From positions 186,001-250,000 of the forward strand of contig NZ_BOML01000050.1 of assembly GCF_016862175.1 (NCBI RefSeq): 64,000 nt of DNA, in the 5' to 3' direction. The stretch's first letter is position 1; every line of letters begins with the position of its first letter. Positions 8,787-15,564 of this stretch are shown here, piece after piece. Made by a program: the position numbers and the translations under genes. Under the pieces are notes generated by a model. That model had not been told where the DNA came from and ran no database searches. It saw only the letters and a program-made list of their open reading frames with translations. The DNA is from Paractinoplanes durhamensis. Lineage in GTDB: Bacteria > Actinomycetota > Actinomycetes > Mycobacteriales > Micromonosporaceae.

Positions 8787-9610
8787 TGCCGCGGAAGAAC
8801 TACGCGCTCAGCGCGATCGCGATCCTGGTGTCCGTCGTCGTTTTCCTGGTGCCGTTCGCGTTCATCCTGCTCACCGCGATGAAGACGCAGCAGGAGGCGT
8901 CGCTGCTCAACTTCAGCTGGCCCACCCAGTTCCGCTTCGTACAAAACTTCATCGACGTGGTCCAGGCCCGCGACTACATGCTGATCATCGCGTTCATCAA
9001 CAGCACCATCCTCACCGTCGCCAGCGTGACCCTGATGGTGGTGTTCGGCGCGATGGTGGCGTTCACGCTGCAGCGCAAGCGGAGCCGCTGGAACGGCCTG
9101 ATCAACATGTTCGTGCTGGCCGGCCTGATCATCCCGCCCGCGGTCGTGCCGACCATCTGGGTCCTGCAGAAGATCGGGTTGTTCCGCACCATGCCGGGCC
9201 TGATCCTGGTCGAGATCGCGTTCGGCCTGGCCTTCGTCATCCTGCTGTTCCGGGCGTTCATCGGCACCATCCCGCGCGAGCTCGACGAGGCCGCGGTGAT
9301 CGACGGCGCCGGCCCGGCCCGGCTGTTCTTCCGGGTGATCCTGCCGCTGCTCAAGCCGGTCATCGTGACGTCGGTGGTGGTGCAGTCGGTGATGGTCTTC
9401 AACGACTTCACCAACCCGCTCTACTTCCTGCCCGGCGACCAGAACGCCACCGTCCAGCTGACCCTGTTCAACTTCTCCAGCCAGTACTCGACCCAGAACA
9501 ACCTGCTCTTCATGAACATCCTGCTGATCACGATCCCGCCGCTGATCATGTACCTGTTCTTCAACCGGCAGATCGTCGCCGGCATGACGGCGGGAGCTGT
9601 CAAGGGGTGA
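8786..9610 (+). CDS. Sugar ABC transporter permease (MalG type)
   Basis: A 274-residue permease starting at ATG 8786, whose A is the last base of the preceding TGA. Six membrane helices are predicted; the first is SAIAILVSVVVFLVPFAFIL. The EAA loop reads RELDEAAVIDGAGPARLFFR. A protein ending GMTAGAVKG is typical of MalG-like subunits. It completes the rhamnoside uptake system. No ATPase gene follows; the next gene is an unrelated lipoprotein 31 bp on. The long upstream reading frame through the MalF gene is only frame overlap. Confidence 0.94.
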   Translation: MPRKNYALSAIAILVSVVVFLVPFAFILLTAMKTQQEASLLNFSWPTQFRFVQNFIDVVQARDYMLIIAFINSTILTVASVTLMVVFGAMVAFTLQRKRSRWNGLINMFVLAGLIIPPAVVPTIWVLQKIGLFRTMPGLILVEIAFGLAFVILLFRAFIGTIPRELDEAAVIDGAGPARLFFRVILPLLKPVIVTSVVVQSVMVFNDFTNPLYFLPGDQNATVQLTLFNFSSQYSTQNNLLFMNILLITIPPLIMYLFFNRQIVAGMTAGAVKG

Positions 9611-9641
9611 CACGGTTGCGTTGATTGGGTACTCCTGAGAC

Positions 9642-10949
9642 ATGCGCGCGCATCGGATCGGTCTGTTGGTGGCGGCGGTGCTGATCGCCGGGTGCGGGCT
9701 GGCCCCCACCCCTTCGAATGATGGCGCCCGCCCTGAGCAGGGCTCGTCCGATGTGGTGACGAAGTCGCTCAAGGACGTCGAACGGTTCTGGAAGGCCAAC
9801 TTCCCCGGCATCGCCGCCGGCAAGGCCTTCCAGCCGATCAGCGGCGGCTACTTCCCCTACACCGAGACGACCCCGCCGCCCGACTGCGGCGGGCAGGACT
9901 TCGAGTACCAGCCGAACGCGTTCTACTGCCCCGACGGCGATTTCATCGCCTGGGACGCCCAGCAGCTCATCCCGCAGCTGCAGGAGGGCTTCGGGCCGTT
10001 GCTGGTCGGGGTGGTGATGGCGCACGAGTACGGGCATGCCATCCAGGCCCGCGTCGGCGACATCCAGCAGCCGACCGTGGTGCTCGAACAGCAGGCCGAC
10101 TGCTACGCCGGGGCCTGGCTCGCCGACGTGCAGGCCGGCCGGTCGACGGCGTTCAAGAAGCCGTCCGCGACCCAGGTCGACAACACCGTGGCCGGCATCC
10201 TCATGCTGCGCGACCAGCCCGGCACCCCCGCCCTCGCCGACGGTGCGCACGGCAACGCGTTCGACCGGGTGCGGGCGCTGCAGGAGGGCGTGCAGCAGGG
10301 CGCCAAGAAGTGCGCCGGCTACTCCGCTGGCAATCTGCAGGTCACCGAGGTGCCGTTCAGCACCGAGGAGGAGGCGGCCACCGGCGGCGAGCTCCCGTAC
10401 GCCCAGGCGGTCAACGCGCTCGCCAAGGACGCCGAGGAATTCTGGACCCGCACGTTCCGGGAGCTGCCCGGCGGCGGCGACTGGCCGCAGCTGGGGGTCG
10501 AGCCGTTCACCGACGGCGCCCCGCCGGACTGCAACGACCCCGACGAGACCGCCGAGGGTGCCGCGTTCTACTGCCCGTCCGGCAACTTCGTGGCGTTCGA
10601 CAACTCGGACCTGGGGCCGCGGCTCTACCAGCAGATCGGCGACTTCGCGATCGGCATGCTGCTCGGCGACCTGTTCGCCCGGGCCGCCCAGGAGCGCCGT
10701 GGCGCCGACACCAGCGGCAAGGCCGGTCAGCTCACGGTCGACTGCCTGGCCGGCGCGTGGACGAACGACCTGCTGACCCGCGACAACCAGAACAACGAGG
10801 GCATCCGCCTCTCCCCCGGCGACCTGGACGAGGCGGTGACGGCCCTGCTGGCCTTCGGCCGCGCCGAGGACAACACGGGCCCATCAGCGTTCGACCGGAT
10901 CGCCTCGTACCGCAAGGGCGTCCTCGAAGGCCTGGGAGTCTGTGTCTAG
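9642..10949 (+). CDS. Lipoprotein with duplicated YpfJ-like zinc metallopeptidase domain
   Basis: A 435-residue lipoprotein with lipobox LIAGC, lipidated at Cys18. About residues 35-225 resemble the neutral zinc metallopeptidase (YpfJ/COG2321) family. HEYGH at His128-His132 is the HExxH zinc site, and EQQADCYAGAW follows with a likely third ligand. A second copy spans about residues 255-435, repeating FYCPSGNFVAFD and LTVDCLAGAW, but the HExxH position reads LFARAAQERRG, so this half lacks the active site. The role is unknown, probably at the cell surface. The stop TAG (10947-10949) lies in the CTAG at the TnpB-element boundary. Confidence 0.85.
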   Translation: MRAHRIGLLVAAVLIAGCGLAPTPSNDGARPEQGSSDVVTKSLKDVERFWKANFPGIAAGKAFQPISGGYFPYTETTPPPDCGGQDFEYQPNAFYCPDGDFIAWDAQQLIPQLQEGFGPLLVGVVMAHEYGHAIQARVGDIQQPTVVLEQQADCYAGAWLADVQAGRSTAFKKPSATQVDNTVAGILMLRDQPGTPALADGAHGNAFDRVRALQEGVQQGAKKCAGYSAGNLQVTEVPFSTEEEAATGGELPYAQAVNALAKDAEEFWTRTFRELPGGGDWPQLGVEPFTDGAPPDCNDPDETAEGAAFYCPSGNFVAFDNSDLGPRLYQQIGDFAIGMLLGDLFARAAQERRGADTSGKAGQLTVDCLAGAWTNDLLTRDNQNNEGIRLSPGDLDEAVTALLAFGRAEDNTGPSAFDRIASYRKGVLEGLGVCV

Positions 10950-12388
10950 TGCGGTGTCCACGAACGTTCACCGGGTGTGCCCCGGCTTAGTTGTGGATCC
11001 TCGCCCTTAGGCGAGCGACTCCCCACCAAGGTTGGTGGGGCGGGCCTCCGCCGGCCAACAGACCCTGCCGTCACCGTCCGAGGTGGGCGGCGGCGGGGGT
11101 CACGCCGTGCACGGGCGACACCGGGGAGGTGTCGTCCGGCTCGACGGTGCGTGACCACCCCACCCGACGCTGCGGGTGGGGTCGTGGTGGCGCCGCCCGG
11201 GGTTCGGCCGGCGATGGTGTACGCCGCGGCAAGGTCACGATGCCCGGCGAACGCGCAGTGCGGGCAGGTCATGTTCCTGCCACGGGGTTGGCTGATCCTC
11301 TTCTGGCAGGCGGGGCAGGTCGAGGAGGTGCCGCGTTCGTCGACCAGATGCACCCGGATCCCGGCTAAGGCAGCTTTGTCCTGCAGGATCTGCAGGGTGC
11401 GGCCGATCTGCCACTGCCGCAGGCGCAGGTTGTGCCGCCGCCCGGCCGGCAGGTCGAGAACTCCGCGGGGATCACCGACGGTCAACGTTCCGATCCGCTG
11501 GTGCACGGCCCAGCTGACCACTGTTTTCGCTGCTTCATGCAGGGCTTGCCGGACCCGGCGCCGGTGGCGGCCTTCGACCAGCCGGGCCCGCCGCCGGGTC
11601 TTGCGCCACCGCCGGGAACCGCGCTGTCCCTTGCCGGGCGCGCGGGCAGCGGCGGCCCGGCGGCGGCCTTTGGTGTCGGCCAGGTGCATCCGATGTTCAG
11701 CCCGGATCGCCCGCCCCGAGACCAGCAAACTGTGCCCGCCGCCGGCGGTAGCGACGGCGAACGGGTGGATGATGCCGAGGTCGACCCCGGCGACGCGGCG
11801 CGGGTCGGGTTCCTGCCCGGCCGAATAGGCGGTGACCGGCAGTTCTACGGTGATGTCGACCGATAGGCGGCCGTCGGCGAACAACAACGTCACCGACCGG
11901 ACCGTGTCTGCCGGATACGGGATCGGCCGGTCCAGGCGGACCGTCAGTGGTGGGCAGCCGCGGGCGGTCGGTATCCGCAGGACTCGGACGGTGACGGTGA
12001 AGGTGCCATGATGCCAGCGGACCGGCATCAACCCGCGACGTCGGCGGGGGAACCTCACCTCGACATGGCCGGCTTTGCGGCGGGCGGCCGCGGAGAACCA
12101 GGCGTCGGAGTAGCGGCGCAGCACCGACCGGGCGCCGGTGGTGTCCAGCTCACCGAACGTGCCCGGACCCGACTGCGCCAGTAGACGACACAACTCCTGA
12201 TAGCCCGCCGCCGGCTTGTCCCGGCGGCGACGGCGCCACGCGTTGATCTCCAGCACGCACGCCCACACGTCACCGGCCGAGCGCAACAGGCCGAAACAAC
12301 GCTGCCGCTGGGCGCGGGTGATGCGTAACCCGATCCGGGCGGTGCGGTGCACCACCGGTCCTGTTCCCGCTTCCCGATATCTAGGCAT
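10946..12388 (-). CDS. tnpB: TnpB RNA-guided nuclease, with rearranged RuvC-II site
   Basis: A 480-residue TnpB (OrfB_IS605/IS1341 group). The RuvC-I aspartate is Asp203 in GVDLGIIHPF. The zinc ribbon is CPAC (358, 361) and CPHC (375, 378). The RuvC-III aspartate is Asp385 in GHRDLAAAY. At the usual RuvC-II position, where most TnpBs have VxEDL, this protein has TVGDPRGV, so the glutamate is replaced by Gly305. A glutamate appears at 351 in VDERGTSSTC. This matches the rearranged catalytic layout described for Fanzor-related TnpBs. Residues from about 395 on are low-complexity, read through the left inverted repeat and end in the flanking CTAG, so they probably overlie guide-RNA sequence rather than form a domain. 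No TnpA partner is present. Confidence 0.88.
   Translation of the reverse strand: MPRYREAGTGPVVHRTARIGLRITRAQRQRCFGLLRSAGDVWACVLEINAWRRRRRDKPAAGYQELCRLLAQSGPGTFGELDTTGARSVLRRYSDAWFSAAARRKAGHVEVRFPRRRRGLMPVRWHHGTFTVTVRVLRIPTARGCPPLTVRLDRPIPYPADTVRSVTLLFADGRLSVDITVELPVTAYSAGQEPDPRRVAGVDLGIIHPFAVATAGGGHSLLVSGRAIRAEHRMHLADTKGRRRAAAARAPGKGQRGSRRWRKTRRRARLVEGRHRRRVRQALHEAAKTVVSWAVHQRIGTLTVGDPRGVLDLPAGRRHNLRLRQWQIGRTLQILQDKAALAGIRVHLVDERGTSSTCPACQKRISQPRGRNMTCPHCAFAGHRDLAAAYTIAGRTPGGATTTPPAASGGVVTHRRAGRHLPGVARARRDPRRRPPRTVTAGSVGRRRPAPPTLVGSRSPKGEDPQLSRGTPGERSWTPH
10950..10976 (+). repeat. Left terminal inverted repeat of the TnpB element
   Basis: 27-bp end beginning TGCGGTGTCCACGAACGTTC. Its reverse complement is at 12467-12493 with two mismatches. 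It directly abuts the CTAG duplication. Confidence 0.85.
10985..11041 (-). ncRNA. Possible omega-RNA scaffold 3' part for the first TnpB
   Basis: The DNA just inside the left end, in the sense of tnpB, contains two compact hairpins. One is CCCCACCA/TGGTGGGG at 11021-11040. The other is CTCGCC-CTTA-GGCGAG at 11000-11015. TnpB omega-RNAs derive from the 3' end of tnpB and its downstream edge, with the guide beyond it. The exact RNA ends and guide cannot be set from sequence alone. Confidence 0.4.
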
Positions 12389-12410
12389 GAGACCAGTATT
12401 ACTGGACAGC
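12389..12410 (-). promoter_or_regulatory. Putative leaderless promoter of tnpB
   Basis: A 13-bp near-perfect palindrome, CCAGTATTACTGG (12393-12405), sits immediately upstream of the ATG at 12388. Read toward tnpB it contains AATACT (12400-12395) six bases before the ATG. This spacing is typical of leaderless actinobacterial promoters. There is no Shine-Dalgarno sequence. Low confidence. Confidence 0.3.
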
Positions 12411-12466
12411 TAGGCGTACGACAACCCCTTCGTGATGCCACGCCGACAAGAACTCTTCGAGCTCGG

Positions 12467-12493
12467 ACCCGGCGAACGTTCATGGACACCGCA
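12467..12493 (-). repeat. Right terminal inverted repeat of the TnpB element
   Basis: Reverse complement of 10950-10976 with two mismatches. It is followed directly by CTAG (12494-12497), whose CTA is also the stop codon of the PAP2 gene on the minus strand. Confidence 0.85.
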
Positions 12494-13282
12494 CTAGCTG
12501 GCTTCGCTGATGCGGGGTTTCGGGATGGCCGGGAGCGGTGCGGCTGCGCGGTTATTCAGGATCACCGCTACCAGGCCCAGCAGGACCATGGCTACGATCG
12601 CGTCCAGCCAGTAGTGGTTGCCGGTCACCACGACCACGAACAGGGTGATCGCCGGGTGGGCCAGCCACAGCCAGCGCCAGGCGCTCGTGGTCAGGCTCAT
12701 CATCGCGATCGTGATGGCCAGGGCCCAGCCGACATGCAGGGACGGCATCGCGGCGTACTGGTTGGTCAGCGTGTCGGTGCTCGGCGCGCCGTAGACGGCC
12801 GGGCCGAGCAGGCGGCCGGTGTCGACCATGCCGATCGCGGTCAGCATGCGCGGCGGGGCCAGCGGCATCAGCAGGTGCACGACCAGGGCGGAAGCGGTCA
12901 GCCAGGCGAGCAGGCGCCGGGTCGGCTTGTAGCGGTCACGGCGCCAGACGTAGAGGAAGATCAGGCAGGCTGCGGTGGCCGGGAAATGGACGTACGCGTA
13001 ATAACAATTTGATGCCTTTATCAGCCATTCGTGGCTGAGCAGCGAATGCTGCAGGCCGTACTCGCTCGGCAGATGCAGCAGGCGCTCGAAATCCCAGACC
13101 CGCTGGGCGTTGGCAATCGCCTCACCGACGTGACCGTCGGCCGCGAGCCGCCCGACCTTGTACGCCATGAACAGCACCGCCACCAGCAGGATCTCTCGGA
13201 GAGCCCGCTTGACCTCCGCCCGCTGTATCCCCTTTTCTCGGGTTTTAAGGTTCTCCGGCGCTCGGTCCTGCAGCAGGCTCAT
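12494..13282 (-). CDS. PAP2-superfamily membrane phosphatase
   Basis: A 262-residue membrane protein of the PAP2 (inositolphosphotransferase/Aur1-like) family with about six membrane helices. The phosphatase signature is split over three parts: an APPRML segment, MPSLHVGWAL, and GNHYWLDAIVAM with the catalytic His and Asp. It acts on lipid phosphates or phospholipid head groups at the membrane; the substrate is unknown. ATG 13282 is preferred over the longer frame starting at 13432 because GGGGGGAG precedes it and the upstream 50 residues are low-complexity. Its TAG stop falls in the CTAG duplication of the adjacent element, so the insertion has left the coding sequence intact. Confidence 0.88.
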   Translation of the reverse strand: MSLLQDRAPENLKTREKGIQRAEVKRALREILLVAVLFMAYKVGRLAADGHVGEAIANAQRVWDFERLLHLPSEYGLQHSLLSHEWLIKASNCYYAYVHFPATAACLIFLYVWRRDRYKPTRRLLAWLTASALVVHLLMPLAPPRMLTAIGMVDTGRLLGPAVYGAPSTDTLTNQYAAMPSLHVGWALAITIAMMSLTTSAWRWLWLAHPAITLFVVVVTGNHYWLDAIVAMVLLGLVAVILNNRAAAPLPAIPKPRISEAS

Positions 13283-13506
13283 TCCGCGTCTCCCCCCGGG
13301 TACGGCAGGCGTCCTGGTAACCCCATGCCCACCGTTCCGCGAAGATCGGATCGGTGACCGGCCTGCGATCTTCGCAGACGCGCGCCACCCCGCGGTATGA
13401 GCCCCTTCACCTGCGATCCGCGCGGCGTTCACGTGCGTCCGGACGAACCACCCCTATCGTCCGAACCGGTCATAGCGCCCTGGTCTTGGCCCACTAGGAT
13501 CGCGGA

Positions 13507-14064
13507 ATGCCGGCGATAGTGGAACTGCTCGCGTCTCCGGTTCACCGTTTCGAGGGACGGCCGTCCGACGGCCCGGCTCCGGCCCCGCCGGGCGAGGTGG
13601 TCACGTCGATCCAGATCCGGGCCGGGCTGGGCATCGTCGGCGACCGCTACTTCGGCAAGCCGGCCCACCGCGACGCGAGCGTGACGGTGATCGCCCGGGA
13701 GTCCCTGCCGGCCGGCACCGGTTTGGCGGCGGTGCGCCGCAACATCCTGGTGACCGGCCTCCCCGTCGACGACCTGGTCGGCCAGATCCTGACCCTGGAC
13801 TCCGGCGACGGCCCGATCCGCCTGCAGGTGAACCGCAAGGCCCACCCGTGCGCATGGATGGACGTCACGGTCGCCCCGGGCGCATGGAAGGCGCTGCGCG
13901 GCCACGGCGGCATCCGCTGCACCCCACTGGACGACGGCATCCTGAGCGTCGGCCCAGTGACGGCATTCTGCACCGCCGCCGACGGACCCCAGCCCCACCG
14001 GCCAAGACAGGAGCGTCGTGTTGACCGTCAACATGACATCAACATGTCAACGTCGTCAGATTGA
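13507..14064 (+). CDS. MOSC-domain protein
   Basis: A 185-residue protein with the MOSC (molybdenum-cofactor sulfurase C-terminal-like) fold. GLGIVGDRYFGKP, the RRNILVTGLPVDDLVGQ block and the HPCAWMDV segment with the conserved Cys are present. These are followed by LRGHGGIRCTPLDDGILSVG, the family's C-terminal motif. Stand-alone MOSC proteins handle sulfur or molybdopterin-linked detoxification; the substrate here is unknown. The last 20 or so residues (from about QERRVDRQHDINM) are encoded by the start of an interspersed repeat at 14018, so the C-terminus may have been altered by it. Divergent from the PAP2 gene. Confidence 0.88.
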   Translation: MPAIVELLASPVHRFEGRPSDGPAPAPPGEVVTSIQIRAGLGIVGDRYFGKPAHRDASVTVIARESLPAGTGLAAVRRNILVTGLPVDDLVGQILTLDSGDGPIRLQVNRKAHPCAWMDVTVAPGAWKALRGHGGIRCTPLDDGILSVGPVTAFCTAADGPQPHRPRQERRVDRQHDINMSTSSD

Positions 14065-14089
14065 CGTCCACATTGATGCAGTCAACACG
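14018..14089 (+). repeat. Interspersed 72-bp multi-half-site repeat, copy A
   Basis: Contains several TTGAC/GTCAA half-sites, including the near-palindrome TGTTGACCGTCAACA, then ATCAACATGTCAAC and CAGTCAACACG. A clearly homologous copy lies at 27973-28043 with the same order and spacing. It begins inside the 3' end of the MOSC gene. It may be an operator cluster or a small mobile element. Confidence 0.75.
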
Positions 14090-14102
14090 ACTCCGCCTCG
14101 CC

Positions 14103-14144
14103 GGGCGCCGCGGGACGGGCGCCGCGGGACGGGCGCCGGCGGGC
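14103..14144 (+). repeat. 14-bp tandem repeat between convergent genes
   Basis: Three copies of GGGCGCCGCGGGAC or a close variant (14103-14116, 14117-14130, 14131-14144). They fill the short gap between the convergent MOSC and amidohydrolase-like genes. The GGCGCC cores can fold, so a terminator role is possible. Confidence 0.6.
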
Positions 14145-14149
14145 GGGCT

Positions 14150-14941
14150 TCAGGACGTGGGCGTGGCGGCGGTGATCAGGGTGGTCAGGCTGGCGGCCAA
14201 GTGGGGCAGGCCCCCGTGGGGTGGGCCGCCGGGCTCGGTCATGTAGCCGTCTCGGCGGATCTCGATCATCAGGGATGTCACGCGCGGGTCGGTCTGCCAG
14301 CGGTCGCTCGGGACGTAGCAACCGGCGAACGGGGTGTTCAGGGCTACGTCGCCGAAGGCCTCGGTCGCCGCCTCGATCAACTCGGGTGGGGTGTGGAAGC
14401 TGTCGGTGCCGAGGCAGACCGGTGGGCGCGGGTCGGTGCCGTGCAGCTCGTACGGGAGCGCGGTGGTGGGGTACGAGTGCACGTCGAGGATCACCGCCCG
14501 GCCGGTGGTGTTGATCCGGTCGGCTACCAGGGTTGCCAGCGCATGCGCGTACGGCCAGTAGTGCGTTCGGAGCGCGGCCTCCGCGCGTACGAAAGCATCG
14601 TCTCGCAGCCTTCGCCTCGCGAAGCCGTGCGTGTACACCGCGCCCATGCCGACGGTTTCCATCTCCTCGGTCTCGCCGAGGAAGCGTTCCGGGTCGACCA
14701 CCAGGCGTGACCAGCGGTTTTCGAAGATCCATGGGCGGATCGGAGCCGCCTGCGCGGCCTGGGCGGCGATGACGTCGGTGTGCGCGTCGGTCAGGTTGTC
14801 CAGCTCCTCGGTCAGCTCGCCGGCCGTGATCAGCAGGCTGTCGACGGCCTCCTCGGTCATCGCCCGGGCAGCGTGCGGGACGTGCAGGATCACCGGGGAC
14901 TCGGCGGCGCCGGGGCGGATCTCGAAGATCATTCGAAACAC
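14150..14941 (-). CDS. N-formylglutamate amidohydrolase-like protein
   Basis: A 263-residue member of the N-formylglutamate amidohydrolase (HutG/FGase) superfamily. Diagnostic metal and substrate segments are VILHVPHAARAM near the N-terminus, LTDAHTDVIA, FENRWSRLVVDPERF and ILDVHSYPTTALPYE. The closing SLMIEIRRDGYM block is also family-typical. Members cleave N-formyl or related amides with a bound metal in the cytoplasm; no histidine-degradation genes are nearby, so the substrate is open. The start may be ATG 14941 or the ATG at 14932; neither has a strong Shine-Dalgarno sequence. It is convergent with the MOSC gene, across a short repeat-filled gap. Confidence 0.85.
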   Translation of the reverse strand: MFRMIFEIRPGAAESPVILHVPHAARAMTEEAVDSLLITAGELTEELDNLTDAHTDVIAAQAAQAAPIRPWIFENRWSRLVVDPERFLGETEEMETVGMGAVYTHGFARRRLRDDAFVRAEAALRTHYWPYAHALATLVADRINTTGRAVILDVHSYPTTALPYELHGTDPRPPVCLGTDSFHTPPELIEAATEAFGDVALNTPFAGCYVPSDRWQTDPRVTSLMIEIRRDGYMTEPGGPPHGGLPHLAASLTTLITAATPTS

Positions 14942-15564
14942 TAACTCTGACCGCTGAGCCGATCTCGGTTGCTGCCGATGGGGCCGATAAGGCGGAATGT
15001 CGACGGCGGGGGCCGGCGGTTTCGTGCGCCAGAAGTCGACCAGAACCCCTGCACGCAGGCGCAGACCAACGTCGCCACCGCACCGAGTGCACGGCGCACG
15101 CTGACCGCGGACAACTCCGCCCGGCGCATCTCCGGGCCGGTCGGCGAGGTCACCGACGCGAATATCTACGGCAACAACCGGGAGGGGCCGTCGACCACCC
15201 GGACGCCGCGTGCACGCTCCAGCCGGTCGAGCGTGGCGAGGACGCCGTCATTGAGGCGGGAGGCGGGGAAGCACAGAACGACGAGTTCCAGCGGGCCGAG
15301 TGCCATGAGACGCAGCATGCGCCGGGCCGGGCCGGGCCGGGCCGGGCCGAGCCGAGCCGGGCCGGGCCGAGCCGGGCCGAGCCGGGCCGGGCCGAGCCGG
15401 GCCGGGCCGAGCCGGGCCGGGCCGAGCCGGGCCGAGCCGGGCCGAGCCGAGCCGGGCCGAGCCGGAGCCGAGCCGGGCCGAGCCGGAGCCGAGCCGGGCC
15501 GAGCCGGAGCCGAGCCGGGCCGAGCCGGCGGCGGCTCGCCCCTGACGGATGAGCGGGCTGTTCG
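14942..15564. other. Gene-free gap with repeat array
   Basis: About 620 bp without a convincing gene. The left part (14942-15310) shows no recognisable coding or RNA signal. The right part is occupied by the pentanucleotide array described separately. Frames that stay open through the array translate to low-complexity Gly/Arg/Ala/Ser/Pro strings on both strands and are not believable proteins. Confidence 0.7.
15321..15530. repeat. Pentanucleotide GCCGG/GCCGA tandem array
   Basis: About 210 bp made almost entirely of 5-bp units GCCGG and GCCGA (about 40 units). The last 75 bp has a higher-order 21-bp period caused by an extra G (AGCCGGAGCCGAGCCGGGCCG). It lies downstream of the GH13 stop at 15565 and upstream of the amidohydrolase-like gene. 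Confidence 0.9.

Larger units (their letters stand above)
10946..12497. mobile_element. TnpB-carrying element with terminal inverted repeats and CTAG target duplication
   Basis: CTAG occurs at 10946-10949 and again at 12494-12497. Just inside are 27-bp inverted repeats (10950-10976 and 12467-12493) that match at 25 of 27 positions and begin TGCGGTGTCCA. The 1544-bp interior holds only a TnpB gene; no DDE or serine transposase is present. Removing the element and one CTAG would rejoin the lipoprotein gene and the PAP2 gene with overlapping stop codons in a single CTAG. TnpB units of the IS200/IS605 group do not normally have such ends. The element may therefore be a non-autonomous unit moved by a DDE transposase elsewhere; CTAG fits the YTAR targets of IS5- and IS701-type elements. 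That last point is inference. Confidence 0.8.

Noticed and set aside
12055..12489. Small minus-strand frame at the right end of the TnpB element
   Set aside because: It overlaps the start of tnpB in another frame, begins in the inverted repeat and shows no domain.
15321..15530. CRISPR or rRNA-type repeat
   Set aside because: Unit is 5 bp with no spacers.
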